A DNA stretch of 64,000 nucleotides from Candidatus Gastranaerophilales bacterium (GTDB lineage: Bacteria; Cyanobacteriota; Vampirovibrionia; Gastranaerophilales; Gastranaerophilaceae). The notes under the pieces are model-generated. The model did not search any database. It was not told the origin of the DNA and saw only the letters and a list, made by a program, of their open reading frames with translations. Shown one piece after another: positions 35,743-44,875 of this stretch (the stretch's first letter is position 1; each line of letters opens with the position of its first letter). Both the position numbers and the translations under genes were made by a program. Location: NCBI GenBank assembly GCA_944324305.1, contig CALUVV010000003.1, positions 1-64,000 on the forward strand, given 5' to 3'.

Positions 35743-36602
35743 CCTTTACACCTGATTAACCATATGTCGCTTACAACATTTTCTAAAACTCGTTTGCTTA
35801 CCGAACCGGTTAAAAAGCGATCGAGTTTTGATTTGTTGCGTGAACCCAGTACTATTAAATCTATATCGTTTATCCGTGCATAATCTATTATTTTTTGTGC
35901 AGGTATTCCTGTAAGTATAGATGTTTCATTTACTTTTATATTATGTCTGCCAAGCATGCTCCTGATATCTTCAATTGCCTTTGCGGCATATATTTGCTGC
36001 TGGCGCTGAATATCAAGAAGCCAGTTTGTATCAAGTGTTCCGTCAAGAAAAAGAAAATTAGGATCTTCATTAACCATGCATATATGGATTTCTTTATCTT
36101 CCAAATTCATTTCAGGTATAATACTGTTTATTATTTCCAGTGAACAGCCGGTGCCGTCTGTTGTCAGAAGGAGTTTTTTCTTGTTATTTTCCTCTTTTGC
36201 AATATAGTCTGATATTTTACTGCTGTTTATAATCTCCTGTGATACAGAACCTAACCATTTTTGCAGACCCTTTTTACCGTGTGAACCCATCAGTATTAAA
36301 TCGTAATGTTTTTGTTCCGATTGCTCAAGTATGCTTTCAATTGCCGCACCGCAGCTTTTTATACGCTCTTTCGGATGCATCCCGAGGTTTTTAATTTCTT
36401 CCTCAGCATAATCAAGTATGGTGTCGGCTGTATTTGCACATGAATATGTAAAATTTTCTTCTTCGATACTTATTTCATCAGGAAGAAAACTCCAGTCAAT
36501 TACGCAAATCGTATCAATTTCAGCATTTTTAACCCATCCTGATATATTCTTTAAAGCATTAAAGCTGATTTTTGAACCGTCTGTACAAAATAATACTTTC
36601 AT
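35739..36602 (-). CDS. Tandem universal stress protein (UspA family)
   Basis: A 287-residue protein with two Usp domains (about 1-135 and 140-287). The C-terminal one keeps the ATP-binding pattern LGSRNKSKLDRFLTGSVSKRV; the N-terminal one has MGSHGKKGLQKWLGSVSQEI. Usually links ATP sensing to stress survival; the target is not known. AAAGGAG is eight bases before the ATG. Divergent from the sigma factor gene. Confidence 0.9.
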   Translation of the reverse strand: MKVLFCTDGSKISFNALKNISGWVKNAEIDTICVIDWSFLPDEISIEEENFTYSCANTADTILDYAEEEIKNLGMHPKERIKSCGAAIESILEQSEQKHYDLILMGSHGKKGLQKWLGSVSQEIINSSKISDYIAKEENNKKKLLLTTDGTGCSLEIINSIIPEMNLEDKEIHICMVNEDPNFLFLDGTLDTNWLLDIQRQQQIYAAKAIEDIRSMLGRHNIKVNETSILTGIPAQKIIDYARINDIDLIVLGSRNKSKLDRFLTGSVSKRVLENVVSDIWLIRCKG

Positions 36603-36727
36603 ATCTTATCTCCTTTTTTGAAATTAATATAAATTATGTTAAGGAAAATTACATTGTCTGGTATTCTATATTTTTTTCTGTTATTATGTTTTTAGGGAAA
36701 TGTTTTTATAGGAAAATTGTTATAGTC

Positions 36728-37345
36728 ATGGTGCCAAATCAAAAACTTCAATCAAAGGTTAATTTAAGGGATTATAAAGATTTAATTGAGACAATTGCAA
36801 AGGTGGAATACCAGAAATTTTCTACCTCGCACTTAATAGAATTACCTGAACTTATTAACATCGGAAACCATACTTTATATATTCTTTTTAAAAATCATTC
36901 CCCTGAAAATTACAATAATACTTATCTTTCAACCGCAATCAAATGGGCTATAAGAAACGAAGTACGCAGACGTTATAAATGGTATTCGCTGAAAAATAAA
37001 AAACAGCAGCTTGAAGATGAAAACGGGAATCTCAGAGAAGAAGTTTATAAAACAATTCTTTCAATTGATGAGATGCAGGATGCGGAAGTTCCGACACAGA
37101 TTAAGGCCGAAGACAAGACCCCCGAAGAATGTATTGAACTTTCAGAGTTGAAAAATGAAATTTTAGAATCAATGAAAAAACTTCCCCAGCGTGAAAGAGA
37201 ATTGATTGAATATAAATTTTTTAAAGAAAAGAAATTAAGAGAAATCGCAGAAGAATTTAATATTTCACAATCGAGAATTTCACGTATTATTCAATCGGGT
37301 TTAGATAAAATTAAAAGGGATTTAAAAAGACAGGGGATTATTTAG
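36728..37345 (+). CDS. Sigma-70 family RNA polymerase sigma factor
   Basis: A small alternative sigma factor of about 205 residues. A region-2-like segment ([23 protein letters not shown], about 70-92) and a clear region 4 with helix-turn-helix ([48 protein letters not shown]) are present. ATG 36728 (MVPNQKLQ) is chosen because the upstream extension is an unlikely hydrophobic stretch in intergenic sequence; GTG 36731 is possible. It overlaps gcvPB by one base. No anti-sigma gene is adjacent; the regulon is unknown. Confidence 0.82.
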   Translation: MVPNQKLQSKVNLRDYKDLIETIAKVEYQKFSTSHLIELPELINIGNHTLYILFKNHSPENYNNTYLSTAIKWAIRNEVRRRYKWYSLKNKKQQLEDENGNLREEVYKTILSIDEMQDAEVPTQIKAEDKTPEECIELSELKNEILESMKKLPQRERELIEYKFFKEKKLREIAEEFNISQSRISRIIQSGLDKIKRDLKRQGII

Positions 37346-38769
37346 TGAAAACTATTTTTGAAAAAAGCAGCGGAGTTTCAGGGATAACTTTAACAGATGA
37401 AAAAGAAGATTTAAGTTTCCTTGACGATAATTTATTAAGACATTCTGAAATCGGACTGCCGCGGGTCAGTGAGTTAGAGGCCTTAAGGCATTATAAAGAA
37501 CTTTCAGACAGAAATTTTTGTATTGAAAAAGGGTTTTATCCTTTAGGCTCCTGTACTATGAAATATAATCCTAAAGTCAATGAACTTCTTGCTTCTCTTG
37601 ACGGTTTTGCAAGTCTTCATCCTCTTGCCGATGATGATGATTGTCAGGGAGCTTTAGAATTAATGTACAAGCTTCAGGAAGCTTTGAAAAAAGTAACGGG
37701 GATGGATGCTGTTACTTTACAGCCTGCCGCAGGTGCTCATGGCGAGCTTACTGGCATGATGATAATAAAGAAATATTTCGAGGTTAAAGGCGATAACCGT
37801 AAAAAAGTTATTATCCCTGATTCTGCGCATGGTACAAACCCCGCAAGCGCGCATCTTTGCGGATTTGATATTGTACCCGTTAAATCTGACGAAAAAGGAC
37901 AGGTTGATATTGATGAATTAAAAAATCTTATTGACGGCGATGTTGCCGCAATTATGATGACTAATCCCAATACGCTTGGAATATATGAAGAAAATGTTCT
38001 TGAAATTTCCAAATTAATGCATCATAACGGTTCATTATTATATTATGACGGGGCTAACTTTAATGCTGTTATGGGCTACACAAATCCTAAATTAATGGGA
38101 TTTGACGTTGTTCATTTAAATCTGCATAAAACATTTTCCACTCCTCATGGCGGAGGCGGCCCAGGCGCAGGTCCCGTTGGAGTTGTTGAGGAATTAAAAG
38201 AGTTTTTACCTTCTCCTGTTATTGATTTTGACGGAGAAAAATATTTCAGAAATTATAATATTAAAAATTCTATCGGAAGCGTTAAAGGTTTTTACGGAAA
38301 CTTCGGTGTACTGGTAAAAGCATACGCATATATTCTTATGATGGGCGATAACCTTAAAGAAGCCAGCGAAAATGCCGTTCTTAATGCAAATTATCTTAAA
38401 GAAAAATTAAAAGGTGCTTATTTGCTTCCTTATGACCAGCCCTGTATGCATGAATTTGTTCTGTCAGGCGAAAAACAAAAACATGAAAACGGTGTGTCAA
38501 CTCTTAATATTGCAAAAGCACTTATGGACGAAAACACCCACCCGCCGACGGTTTATTTCCCGCTTATTGTACATGAAGCGATTATGATTGAGCCGACCGA
38601 GACAGAGACTAAAGAAGTTCTTGATAACTTTGTTGATGTGATGTTAAAAATTGCTGAGGAAGCAAAAACAAATCCCGAAAAATTAATTTCGGCACCTCAC
38701 ACAACACCTGTAAAACGTCTTGATGAAACCCTTGCGGCACGTCATCCGGATTTAAATTTTAAACAATAG
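37345..38769 (+). CDS. gcvPB: Glycine dehydrogenase (decarboxylating) subunit 2
   Basis: The PLP-bearing half of the split P-protein of the glycine cleavage system. [16 protein letters not shown] and the PLP lysine in [18 protein letters not shown] (about residue 257) are diagnostic; 474 residues is normal. GTG start, sharing one base with the sigma factor stop, with AGGGG eight bases upstream. gcvPA, gcvT and gcvH are not in the window, so the system must be scattered. Confidence 0.95.
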   Translation: MKTIFEKSSGVSGITLTDEKEDLSFLDDNLLRHSEIGLPRVSELEALRHYKELSDRNFCIEKGFYPLGSCTMKYNPKVNELLASLDGFASLHPLADDDDCQGALELMYKLQEALKKVTGMDAVTLQPAAGAHGELTGMMIIKKYFEVKGDNRKKVIIPDSAHGTNPASAHLCGFDIVPVKSDEKGQVDIDELKNLIDGDVAAIMMTNPNTLGIYEENVLEISKLMHHNGSLLYYDGANFNAVMGYTNPKLMGFDVVHLNLHKTFSTPHGGGGPGAGPVGVVEELKEFLPSPVIDFDGEKYFRNYNIKNSIGSVKGFYGNFGVLVKAYAYILMMGDNLKEASENAVLNANYLKEKLKGAYLLPYDQPCMHEFVLSGEKQKHENGVSTLNIAKALMDENTHPPTVYFPLIVHEAIMIEPTETETKEVLDNFVDVMLKIAEEAKTNPEKLISAPHTTPVKRLDETLAARHPDLNFKQ

Positions 38770-38788
38770 AAATAAAGAGATATTAACC

Positions 38789-39937
38789 ATGAGTAAAGAA
38801 AATAAAAAATTAAAAGTAGCATTTCCCCACATGGGAACAGTATATATAGCCTGGGCGGCCGCCCTTAAAAAAATAGGGGTTGAACCTTTTATTCCGCCCT
38901 ACACAAGTAAAAAAACTTTGTCACTGGGGACTAAGCATTCTCCCGAAGCAATCTGTCTGCCTTATAAACTTATTCTTGGTAATTTTATTGAAGCAATTGA
39001 AGGCGGCACAGATTATGTTGCGATGATTTCATCTCCCGGATGCTGCCGTCTCGGGGAATACGGAAATTGTATTCATAATGCGCTGACAGACCTCGGGTAT
39101 AAGGCAAAGTATATTGAGCTTACCTTGTATGACGGGCTTAAGGGAATGTATGATTTTCTTAAAAAAATAAGCGGTAAAAACGACCCGATTTTGTTTGCAA
39201 GAGCTATTAATATTGCTATCAGAAAAATGTTTGTGCTTGATGATTTGGAAAATGCATTATCATACTATAGAGCACGTGAAATACATTTTGGGGATGCCGA
39301 AAAAAATTACAACAAAGCCTTAAAGTATATTAAAGATGCGGATAATACAAGAAAGCTCAATAAAGCTAAAAAAATGGCCTTTGAAGAAATGAAAAAAACT
39401 GAAATTGATGCTTCAAAAGAAGTTTTGCATGTTGATCTGACAGGTGAAATTTATCTTGTATGCGACCAGTTTTCAAACCAGAATATAACCAGAGAACTCG
39501 GGAAAATGGGAGTTCAAACCCGCAGAAGTCTTACCATCAGCAGCTTTTTAAAAGATGCGATTATTCCTAAGGTATTCAGAAAAGGTGAAACTCACCTTCA
39601 AAGAGCTTACAGACTTGCAAAACCATACTTAATGCGTGATATCGGAGGAGATTCTCTTGAATGTGTTTCGGATGTGGCTTATGCTGACGAGCGCGGTATT
39701 GACGGTATAATTCATATCAGCCCGTTTACCTGTATGCCTGAAATTATGTCGCAAAATATTTTCCCTGCTATGAGAGAAAATTGCGATATTCCTATCCTGC
39801 CGTTAATTATGGATGAGCAGACCGGTAAGGCAGGATACCTGACAAGATTGGAAGCTTTTGTTGACCTTATGAGAAGAAGAAAAAGAAAATTGTCACAAGC
39901 TTCTGCCGCTGAAAAAACGGTTGAACTTACTAAGTAA
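38789..39937 (+). CDS. CoA-dehydratase activase-like protein (DUF2229)
   Basis: A 382-residue protein of the DUF2229 family, related to a module of large 2-hydroxyacyl-CoA dehydratase activases. The N-terminus has KVAFPHMGTVYIAWAAALKKIG, and three cysteine sites (PEAICLPYK, SPGCCRLGEYGNC, SPFTCMPE) could bind an iron-sulfur cluster. The ATPase module is not attached. Nineteen bases after gcvPB, so probably co-transcribed. The true substrate is unknown. Confidence 0.75.
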   Translation: MSKENKKLKVAFPHMGTVYIAWAAALKKIGVEPFIPPYTSKKTLSLGTKHSPEAICLPYKLILGNFIEAIEGGTDYVAMISSPGCCRLGEYGNCIHNALTDLGYKAKYIELTLYDGLKGMYDFLKKISGKNDPILFARAINIAIRKMFVLDDLENALSYYRAREIHFGDAEKNYNKALKYIKDADNTRKLNKAKKMAFEEMKKTEIDASKEVLHVDLTGEIYLVCDQFSNQNITRELGKMGVQTRRSLTISSFLKDAIIPKVFRKGETHLQRAYRLAKPYLMRDIGGDSLECVSDVAYADERGIDGIIHISPFTCMPEIMSQNIFPAMRENCDIPILPLIMDEQTGKAGYLTRLEAFVDLMRRRKRKLSQASAAEKTVELTK

Positions 39938-39979
39938 ACAGGTTATTTAATTTATTTAACTTTGAGGTCATTATTAAGT

Positions 39980-40855
39980 ATGCGCGAATTATTTAAAGAA
40001 GCCACAAGAATTACAAATTATAATATTATATTAACAATACCTTTAATTTTGTTCGTAAAAATTTTAGACTTATATTCTTTGTATTCTAAATACACCGTGG
40101 ATTCGGCTCCAAAATTTATACTTGCTTCAATAACCGTATTATTTATGTTCGGTGTGTTTTGTGCCGGCTGGTTTTATATGGTTGAGCAGGCAGTTAAACT
40201 TTCCAAAAAAGTTTTTATTCTTGATGCGGACAGGGCAAAAGCTACTTTAAATTTATTTAAAACTATTCCCGAAGGAATAGGTAAATTCTTTTTATCGTTT
40301 GTTGGGGTATACGTAATTTTTTTCATAATTCAAATAATCGCGACACCGGTAGTTTATCTTATGGGCGTAAAAATTATAGGCGGTCTTGATGCAGCATCAA
40401 TGCAGCACTTACAGGAAATGACAATTGATCCTGCGATTGCAACAAATCAGGGTATGGCAGCTTTTATCGACAGTCTTACACCTGAACAGATTGTGTTTTT
40501 CGGAAAATGGAGCCTGCTTTTTATGTCAGTTACATCCGTAATTATGTATTTACTGATGTTGTGGATTCCGGAAATTATTTATATGACGCCTAATCCTTTA
40601 GCTGCTTTATGGCGTTCGCTTGTTAAATTGTTTAAAGATTTTTTTACAACGGTAAGGCTTTTCCTTGCTTTGTGGTTTATGGGATTTGCGCTGCTGTTTA
40701 TTAACACTTTCGCAGCATTTAATCCTTTTGCTTATATAATTATGAGTATTATTCTTTTCTATTTTTCAGTGTATTTCGTAATTCTTATTTTCTTATATTA
40801 TGACAGAAAGTATGTTGAGTTGGAAACTGTGAAAGATGAGAGAGAGCAAGAATAA
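39980..40855 (+). CDS. Polytopic membrane protein of unknown function
   Basis: About 291 residues with five or six hydrophobic segments, for example ILTIPLILFVKILDLYSLY, FILASITVLFMFGVFCAGWFYM, FFLSFVGVYVIFFIIQIIATPVVYLMG and two near the C-terminus. It looks like a DUF6159/YciC-type membrane protein but I cannot assign a family. ATG 39980 is taken over the earlier TTG. It overlaps miaA by 20 bases. Confidence 0.7.
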   Translation: MRELFKEATRITNYNIILTIPLILFVKILDLYSLYSKYTVDSAPKFILASITVLFMFGVFCAGWFYMVEQAVKLSKKVFILDADRAKATLNLFKTIPEGIGKFFLSFVGVYVIFFIIQIIATPVVYLMGVKIIGGLDAASMQHLQEMTIDPAIATNQGMAAFIDSLTPEQIVFFGKWSLLFMSVTSVIMYLLMLWIPEIIYMTPNPLAALWRSLVKLFKDFFTTVRLFLALWFMGFALLFINTFAAFNPFAYIIMSIILFYFSVYFVILIFLYYDRKYVELETVKDEREQE

Positions 40856-41711
40856 AGTTATTGCTGTTGTAGGTGCAACCGCAAGCGGGAAAACAAGGTA
40901 TGCCGTTGAACTTGCTAAAGAAATTAACGGTGAAATTATCTCGGCTGATTCAAGGCTTGTTTACAGGGGCATGAATATTGGTACTGCAAAACCGACTGTC
41001 GAAGAAATGCAGGGTATTCCTCACTACATGATTGATATTGCGGAGCCTGAATTTAATTATTCGGCGGGATTGTATGCCAAACAGGCAAAAGCTCATATTT
41101 ATGATATTTTATCTAAAGGAAAAATTCCTGTTATTGCAGGCGGGACAGGGCTTTATTTTCGCATATTGCTTGAAAATTATGATTTGCCTGATGCTGAACC
41201 CGATTATAATTTAAGAAAAGAATTATCTGAACTTTCGTATGACGAACTCTTTTCAATGTTGTCCGAGTTGGATTTGGAAGCAGCTAATTCCGTTGAAAAA
41301 AATGACAGGAAAAAATTAATACGTTATATTGAAATTGTTAAACAAGCCGGTTCTCCATTAAGCAAGGCCAGAGGATTAAAAGAATGTGAATTTGATGTTG
41401 AATGGATAGGACTGAACTTTCCGCGCGAAGAACTTTATGACAGAATAAACAAACGTGTTGACTTAATGATTGAACTGGGGTTGGTAGAGGAAACAAAATA
41501 TCTTCTTAAAAAACACGGCAGAATTCCTAATATAACTGATACCATCGGGTATAAGGAGATTATAGCGCATCTTGACGGAATATTAACTCTTGACGAAGCA
41601 AAAGACAAGCTTAAACAAAATACCAGAAATTACGCCAAACGCCAGTTAACCTGGTTCCGGAAAAATGAGAACATTAAATGGAATTGTTATCCTGAAAAAA
41701 TGAAAAAATAG
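40836..41711 (+). CDS. miaA: tRNA dimethylallyltransferase
   Basis: Adds the isopentenyl group to A37 of tRNAs reading UNN codons. The P-loop GATASGKT (residues 13-20), ADSRLVYRGMNIGTAKP, AGGTGLYF and DTIGYKEI are present. At 291 residues it is slightly short at the C-terminus. The first motif reads DSRLVY where DSxQVY is usual, so the Gln that contacts the substrate base is Leu; other family motifs are intact. Operon with the preceding membrane protein. Confidence 0.95.
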   Translation: MRESKNKVIAVVGATASGKTRYAVELAKEINGEIISADSRLVYRGMNIGTAKPTVEEMQGIPHYMIDIAEPEFNYSAGLYAKQAKAHIYDILSKGKIPVIAGGTGLYFRILLENYDLPDAEPDYNLRKELSELSYDELFSMLSELDLEAANSVEKNDRKKLIRYIEIVKQAGSPLSKARGLKECEFDVEWIGLNFPREELYDRINKRVDLMIELGLVEETKYLLKKHGRIPNITDTIGYKEIIAHLDGILTLDEAKDKLKQNTRNYAKRQLTWFRKNENIKWNCYPEKMKK

Positions 41712-41775
41712 GTATTACCATATCAGCTATTTATTATTTTTATGCTTTTATGTAAAACATAATTGAGGGTGTGAC

Positions 41776-42924
41776 ATGAATAAATTTTTCAAATATACGT
41801 TTATTTTACTTGTAATCTTTTATGTTTTATTTCTGGTATTTCCTTTTTTTATAACTGATACAGACTTTATTACCCGGCGAATTAAAGACAGTACGGAATA
41901 TAAATTAAATTTTGAAGATACTGTTATATTAACCTCTCCCAAACTAACTGCGGGACTAGGGGTTAAGCATCTGGAAGCGGCGCTGCCGACAGGTGAAACA
42001 TTTCTTACCGCAGATAATGTCAGGATTAAAGCGGCTGTTTTACCGTTAATTTTCAGAAAAATCGAAATAGATATGGTTAGTGCGGAAAACCTTAATCTTA
42101 ATCTAAAGGTTAAAAAGGACGGTACCTTTTTAATTAAAGATTATATGTTTCCTGCTCATGCTGATAATTTCAAATTCTCAAAAAATATGCCTGATATTTA
42201 TGTAAATAATTACAATATTTCTTTTATTAGTATTCCGTCTGATAAAACTTTTTCTCTTTACGGTAATAATCTTTCTATCAGCAGCTTTATTCAGGACAAA
42301 AAAGTTAAAATTTCAGCAGACGGTAAACTTATGTCAGGTAAACTTAATGCAATTATAAATACCGACACTAAAATCGTAAAATCAAAAAAAGGGCTGAAAT
42401 TAGACGGATATACTAATATCTCTGATTTTTCCGTTGTCGTTAACGGGAAACAGCTTCCCGCGAGTAATTTGGATTTAAACTTCAAACGAAATAATATAGC
42501 TTTTTACGGTAAACTTTATTCTTCCGAGGATGAAGTTACCGAGTTATTAGGCAGTTTTTCCGACGGCATTTATCCTAAAGCAGATTTAAATTGCAAATCG
42601 AATTTACGATTGAAATCTGCGGCGGAGATTATTAAAAGTATTGCAGAAATGCTTGATTACGATAAATTTGGCGATTTAAAAGCTTCAGGTGTTGTAGATG
42701 CCGATTTCAGCATTAAAACAAATTTTGATGAAATTGAATCTTCAGGTTATTTAAAAATTAAGTCTGCTTCAGTTAGTTACGATTTATTTAATATTGACGC
42801 AAATAATATAAATGCAGATGTTGATTTATCCAACAGTATGATTGATATAAGAAAAGCTCAGGTAACCATCGCAGGGCATACTTACCGTTTTGGCCGCGAT
42901 GCATTTTGCTGCAGGCAGATGTAA
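41776..42924 (+). CDS. AsmA/TamB-like protein, apparently truncated at the 3' end
   Basis: A 382-residue protein with an N-terminal signal anchor (FFKYTFILLVIFYVLFLVFPFF) and beta-strand-rich AsmA-like repeats (ITDTDFITRRIKDSTEYKLNFED, IRKAQVTIAGHT). These proteins bridge the periplasm and help lipid transport to the outer membrane. Family members are usually much longer. The last dozen residues (RFGRDAFCCRQM) look like a frameshifted end; another frame reads ILLQADVIEKFF. The stop falls at the promoter of pilin F, so the 3' part seems to have been lost or replaced there. GAGGGTG precedes the ATG. Confidence 0.65.
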   Translation: MNKFFKYTFILLVIFYVLFLVFPFFITDTDFITRRIKDSTEYKLNFEDTVILTSPKLTAGLGVKHLEAALPTGETFLTADNVRIKAAVLPLIFRKIEIDMVSAENLNLNLKVKKDGTFLIKDYMFPAHADNFKFSKNMPDIYVNNYNISFISIPSDKTFSLYGNNLSISSFIQDKKVKISADGKLMSGKLNAIINTDTKIVKSKKGLKLDGYTNISDFSVVVNGKQLPASNLDLNFKRNNIAFYGKLYSSEDEVTELLGSFSDGIYPKADLNCKSNLRLKSAAEIIKSIAEMLDYDKFGDLKASGVVDADFSIKTNFDEIESSGYLKIKSASVSYDLFNIDANNINADVDLSNSMIDIRKAQVTIAGHTYRFGRDAFCCRQM

Positions 42925-42953
42925 TTGAAAAATTTTTTTGTATAGTTTAGAAT
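42925..42953 (+). promoter_or_regulatory. Sigma-70 promoter of pilin gene F
   Basis: TTGAAA (42925-42930), 17 bases, TAGAAT (42948-42953), then AAAGGAG before ATG 42980. It begins at the stop codon of the truncated AsmA-like gene. Confidence 0.7.
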
Positions 42954-42979
42954 AAACTTATAGAAAGAAAGGAGCAATT

Positions 42980-43785
42980 ATGAACAAATTATTTAATTTT
43001 GCCACGCGGGGGGGGGGCGCACTTTAGGCTCAGCTCCTGCGTTTACTTTAGCTGAGGTTTTGGTAACTTTAGGAATTATCGGGGTTGTTGCGGCTTTAAC
43101 TCTTCCTGTACTTATTAATCAGACGCAAAATAAAGAAATTCAAACACAATTTAAAAAACTTTATTCTGAGTTAAATCAAGCTTCACGGTTGTTTATGAAT
43201 GATTTTGGTGTTTCTGTAACAGAATATTGTCGGGATAAAGGAACTTCTTCATTTGTAAGAACTTTATTACCAAAATATTTAAAAGGGCTTAAATTGTATG
43301 ATGATACTACTTCAGGTTCACAAGATGAAGAAGGCAATGCTAAAAGTTCGGCATATCAAATGTATACTTTAGGCGGCGCAAAGTTGAGACTTGGGCCTTG
43401 CGATGATTTCGGTTATATGACTGATATTGCAGGCAGAATTTATTCATTTGAGTATAACGGCATTACGGATGAACAGCAAGGTCCTGTTGTGTGTATTGAT
43501 GTTAACGGACATAAGAGACCTAATAAATTCGGGTATGATATTTTTATATTCAGGTTTGTCGAAAACGGGCTTGTTCTTCCTATGGGACAGGAATATAAAG
43601 CAGGCGAAAGCAGTTATGGATTTGCACGTGACGGCAGCTCAAATAATTTTTTCTCCAAGAATGAGTGCAAAGTTTCGTCAGATCTTACTAATCAGCTGAC
43701 CTGTGCAAAATATGCATTAGCCGATGTACATCCCTTTGAGAAAGGTAAAAATTACTGGCAGGATTTTCTGGGCAAAAACCGTTAA
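42980..43785 (+). CDS. Type IV pseudopilin F, switched out of frame by a G10 tract
   Basis: Pseudopilin; ATG reads MNKLFNFATRGGGAL and stops at TAG after the G10 run (43008-43017). With 8 or 11 G the leader is RGGRTLGSAPA joined to FTLAEVLVTLGIIG, giving 267 residues. The first 40 bases of coding sequence are nearly identical to pilin C even at synonymous sites, but the mature domains differ. Signature DVNGHKRPNKFGYDIF. Placed directly after a truncated AsmA-like gene, which suggests insertion of the pilin unit or deletion at this point. Confidence 0.8.
43008..43017 (+). repeat. G10 homopolymer in pilin F leader
   Basis: ACGC-G10-CGCACTTTAGGCTC. C-G10-C; in-frame TAG follows eight bases later. 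Confidence 0.95.
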
Positions 43786-43789
43786 TCTC

Positions 43790-44722
43790 CTAAAGGACAC
43801 AAGCTAAAATCATCAGTAAGATTGTACCAATCTGCATTGCGGTTGCCATGTTCTGGGAAAACTTGTTTGAATCGTATCTGCTTGCGCTCTTTGCTGCTTT
43901 GTAAGCGCTTGAGATACGGTTCAAACGTGCCTCCTGCGGGTCTGAATTAAATGTTGTGCCGAACATTGTGGATTCAAGGCGTGATAATCTGTTTTCCGTA
44001 CTGTCACCGTTAAATGACTTTTTAAATATTGATTTTTCAACAGATGCCAGATTTACTTTTACAGGTTTGCTGTTTCTTGCATTATAAGCATCGTAATCGA
44101 ATTCAGGCGGTTGATATTCATCAAGTTTATAGTTTTTATCGAGCGGAATTGCTCCTTCATCGTAGTAATCATTTGAAGATTGAGCAATACTATTGTCCAT
44201 AAACGAGTCCGGTTTTAACTTTGCCTGTAATCTTTCAACGCGTGTAGAAAAAGCTTCGCTGTCATAAGTTTGACCGAGTGATTTCTTTTCGAGATTTGCA
44301 AGACGGCTGTTTAAATCCTGATTTTTAAATTCTTTTTTAAATACCTGTCTTTCAAGTTCGTTAATGGAAGGATAATCAACATTTGCACCTGCAGGCGGCA
44401 TTTTTTCTTCTGCAATTGTGTCTTTGTAGCTGTCTTGTTCTTCTGCAAAAGTATCTTCTTTCGGTGCTATTTCCTGTCCTATCTGTTCCGCTGACATGTC
44501 TTTATTTAAGCTTGCAATCCTTTCCGAAACAGATTTATTATTCTTACTTTGACCGTACACGCTTTCTTCTATTCGTGAAAGCCTTGATTCGTCATCTGCG
44601 GTTGTATATGTAAAACCGTACAAAGAATTTTCCAGTTTATCAAGTAATGCTGAATATTGGCTTGACGCATAACAGCAATTTATACTGAGTAAGATACTTA
44701 TAATTACAATAACTTTTTTCAT
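43790..44722 (-). CDS. Exported repeat protein with RLxRLE units
   Basis: About 310 residues, signal peptide (MKKVIVIISILLSINCCYA) and a hydrophobic C-terminal helix (AMQIGTILLMILACVL). Four degenerate units of about 30-35 residues follow the pattern LE..[IVL]FxxxF......RLxRLE (ENSLYGFTYTTADDESRLSRIEES, ERQVFKKEFKNQDLNSRLANLEKK, EKSIFKKSFNGDSTENRLSRLEST, MFGTTFNSDPQEARLNRI). Function unknown; probably a periplasmic coiled-coil-forming structural protein. ATG 44722 is preferred to 44728 since AAGGAG is nine bases away. Confidence 0.75.
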   Translation of the reverse strand: MKKVIVIISILLSINCCYASSQYSALLDKLENSLYGFTYTTADDESRLSRIEESVYGQSKNNKSVSERIASLNKDMSAEQIGQEIAPKEDTFAEEQDSYKDTIAEEKMPPAGANVDYPSINELERQVFKKEFKNQDLNSRLANLEKKSLGQTYDSEAFSTRVERLQAKLKPDSFMDNSIAQSSNDYYDEGAIPLDKNYKLDEYQPPEFDYDAYNARNSKPVKVNLASVEKSIFKKSFNGDSTENRLSRLESTMFGTTFNSDPQEARLNRISSAYKAAKSASRYDSNKFSQNMATAMQIGTILLMILACVL

Positions 44723-44811
44723 AACCATAAACTCCTTACAGACAGAATAATGGTGAACGTGGTATAAAGCTATTCTACAAAGTCAGTATTTAAAAAAGCC
44801 GATAAATAAAT

Positions 44812-44847
44812 AAAAAATCGTAGTACCTGAGTGCTACGATTTTTTTA
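44812..44847. terminator. Terminator of the nifU-nifS operon
   Basis: The stem AAAAAATCGTAG/CTACGATTTTTT with a 10-base loop ends in T-runs on both strands; it follows nifS on the minus strand. Confidence 0.8.
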
Positions 44848-44875
44848 TAATAAGTAAAAAGTATTAACTATAAGA

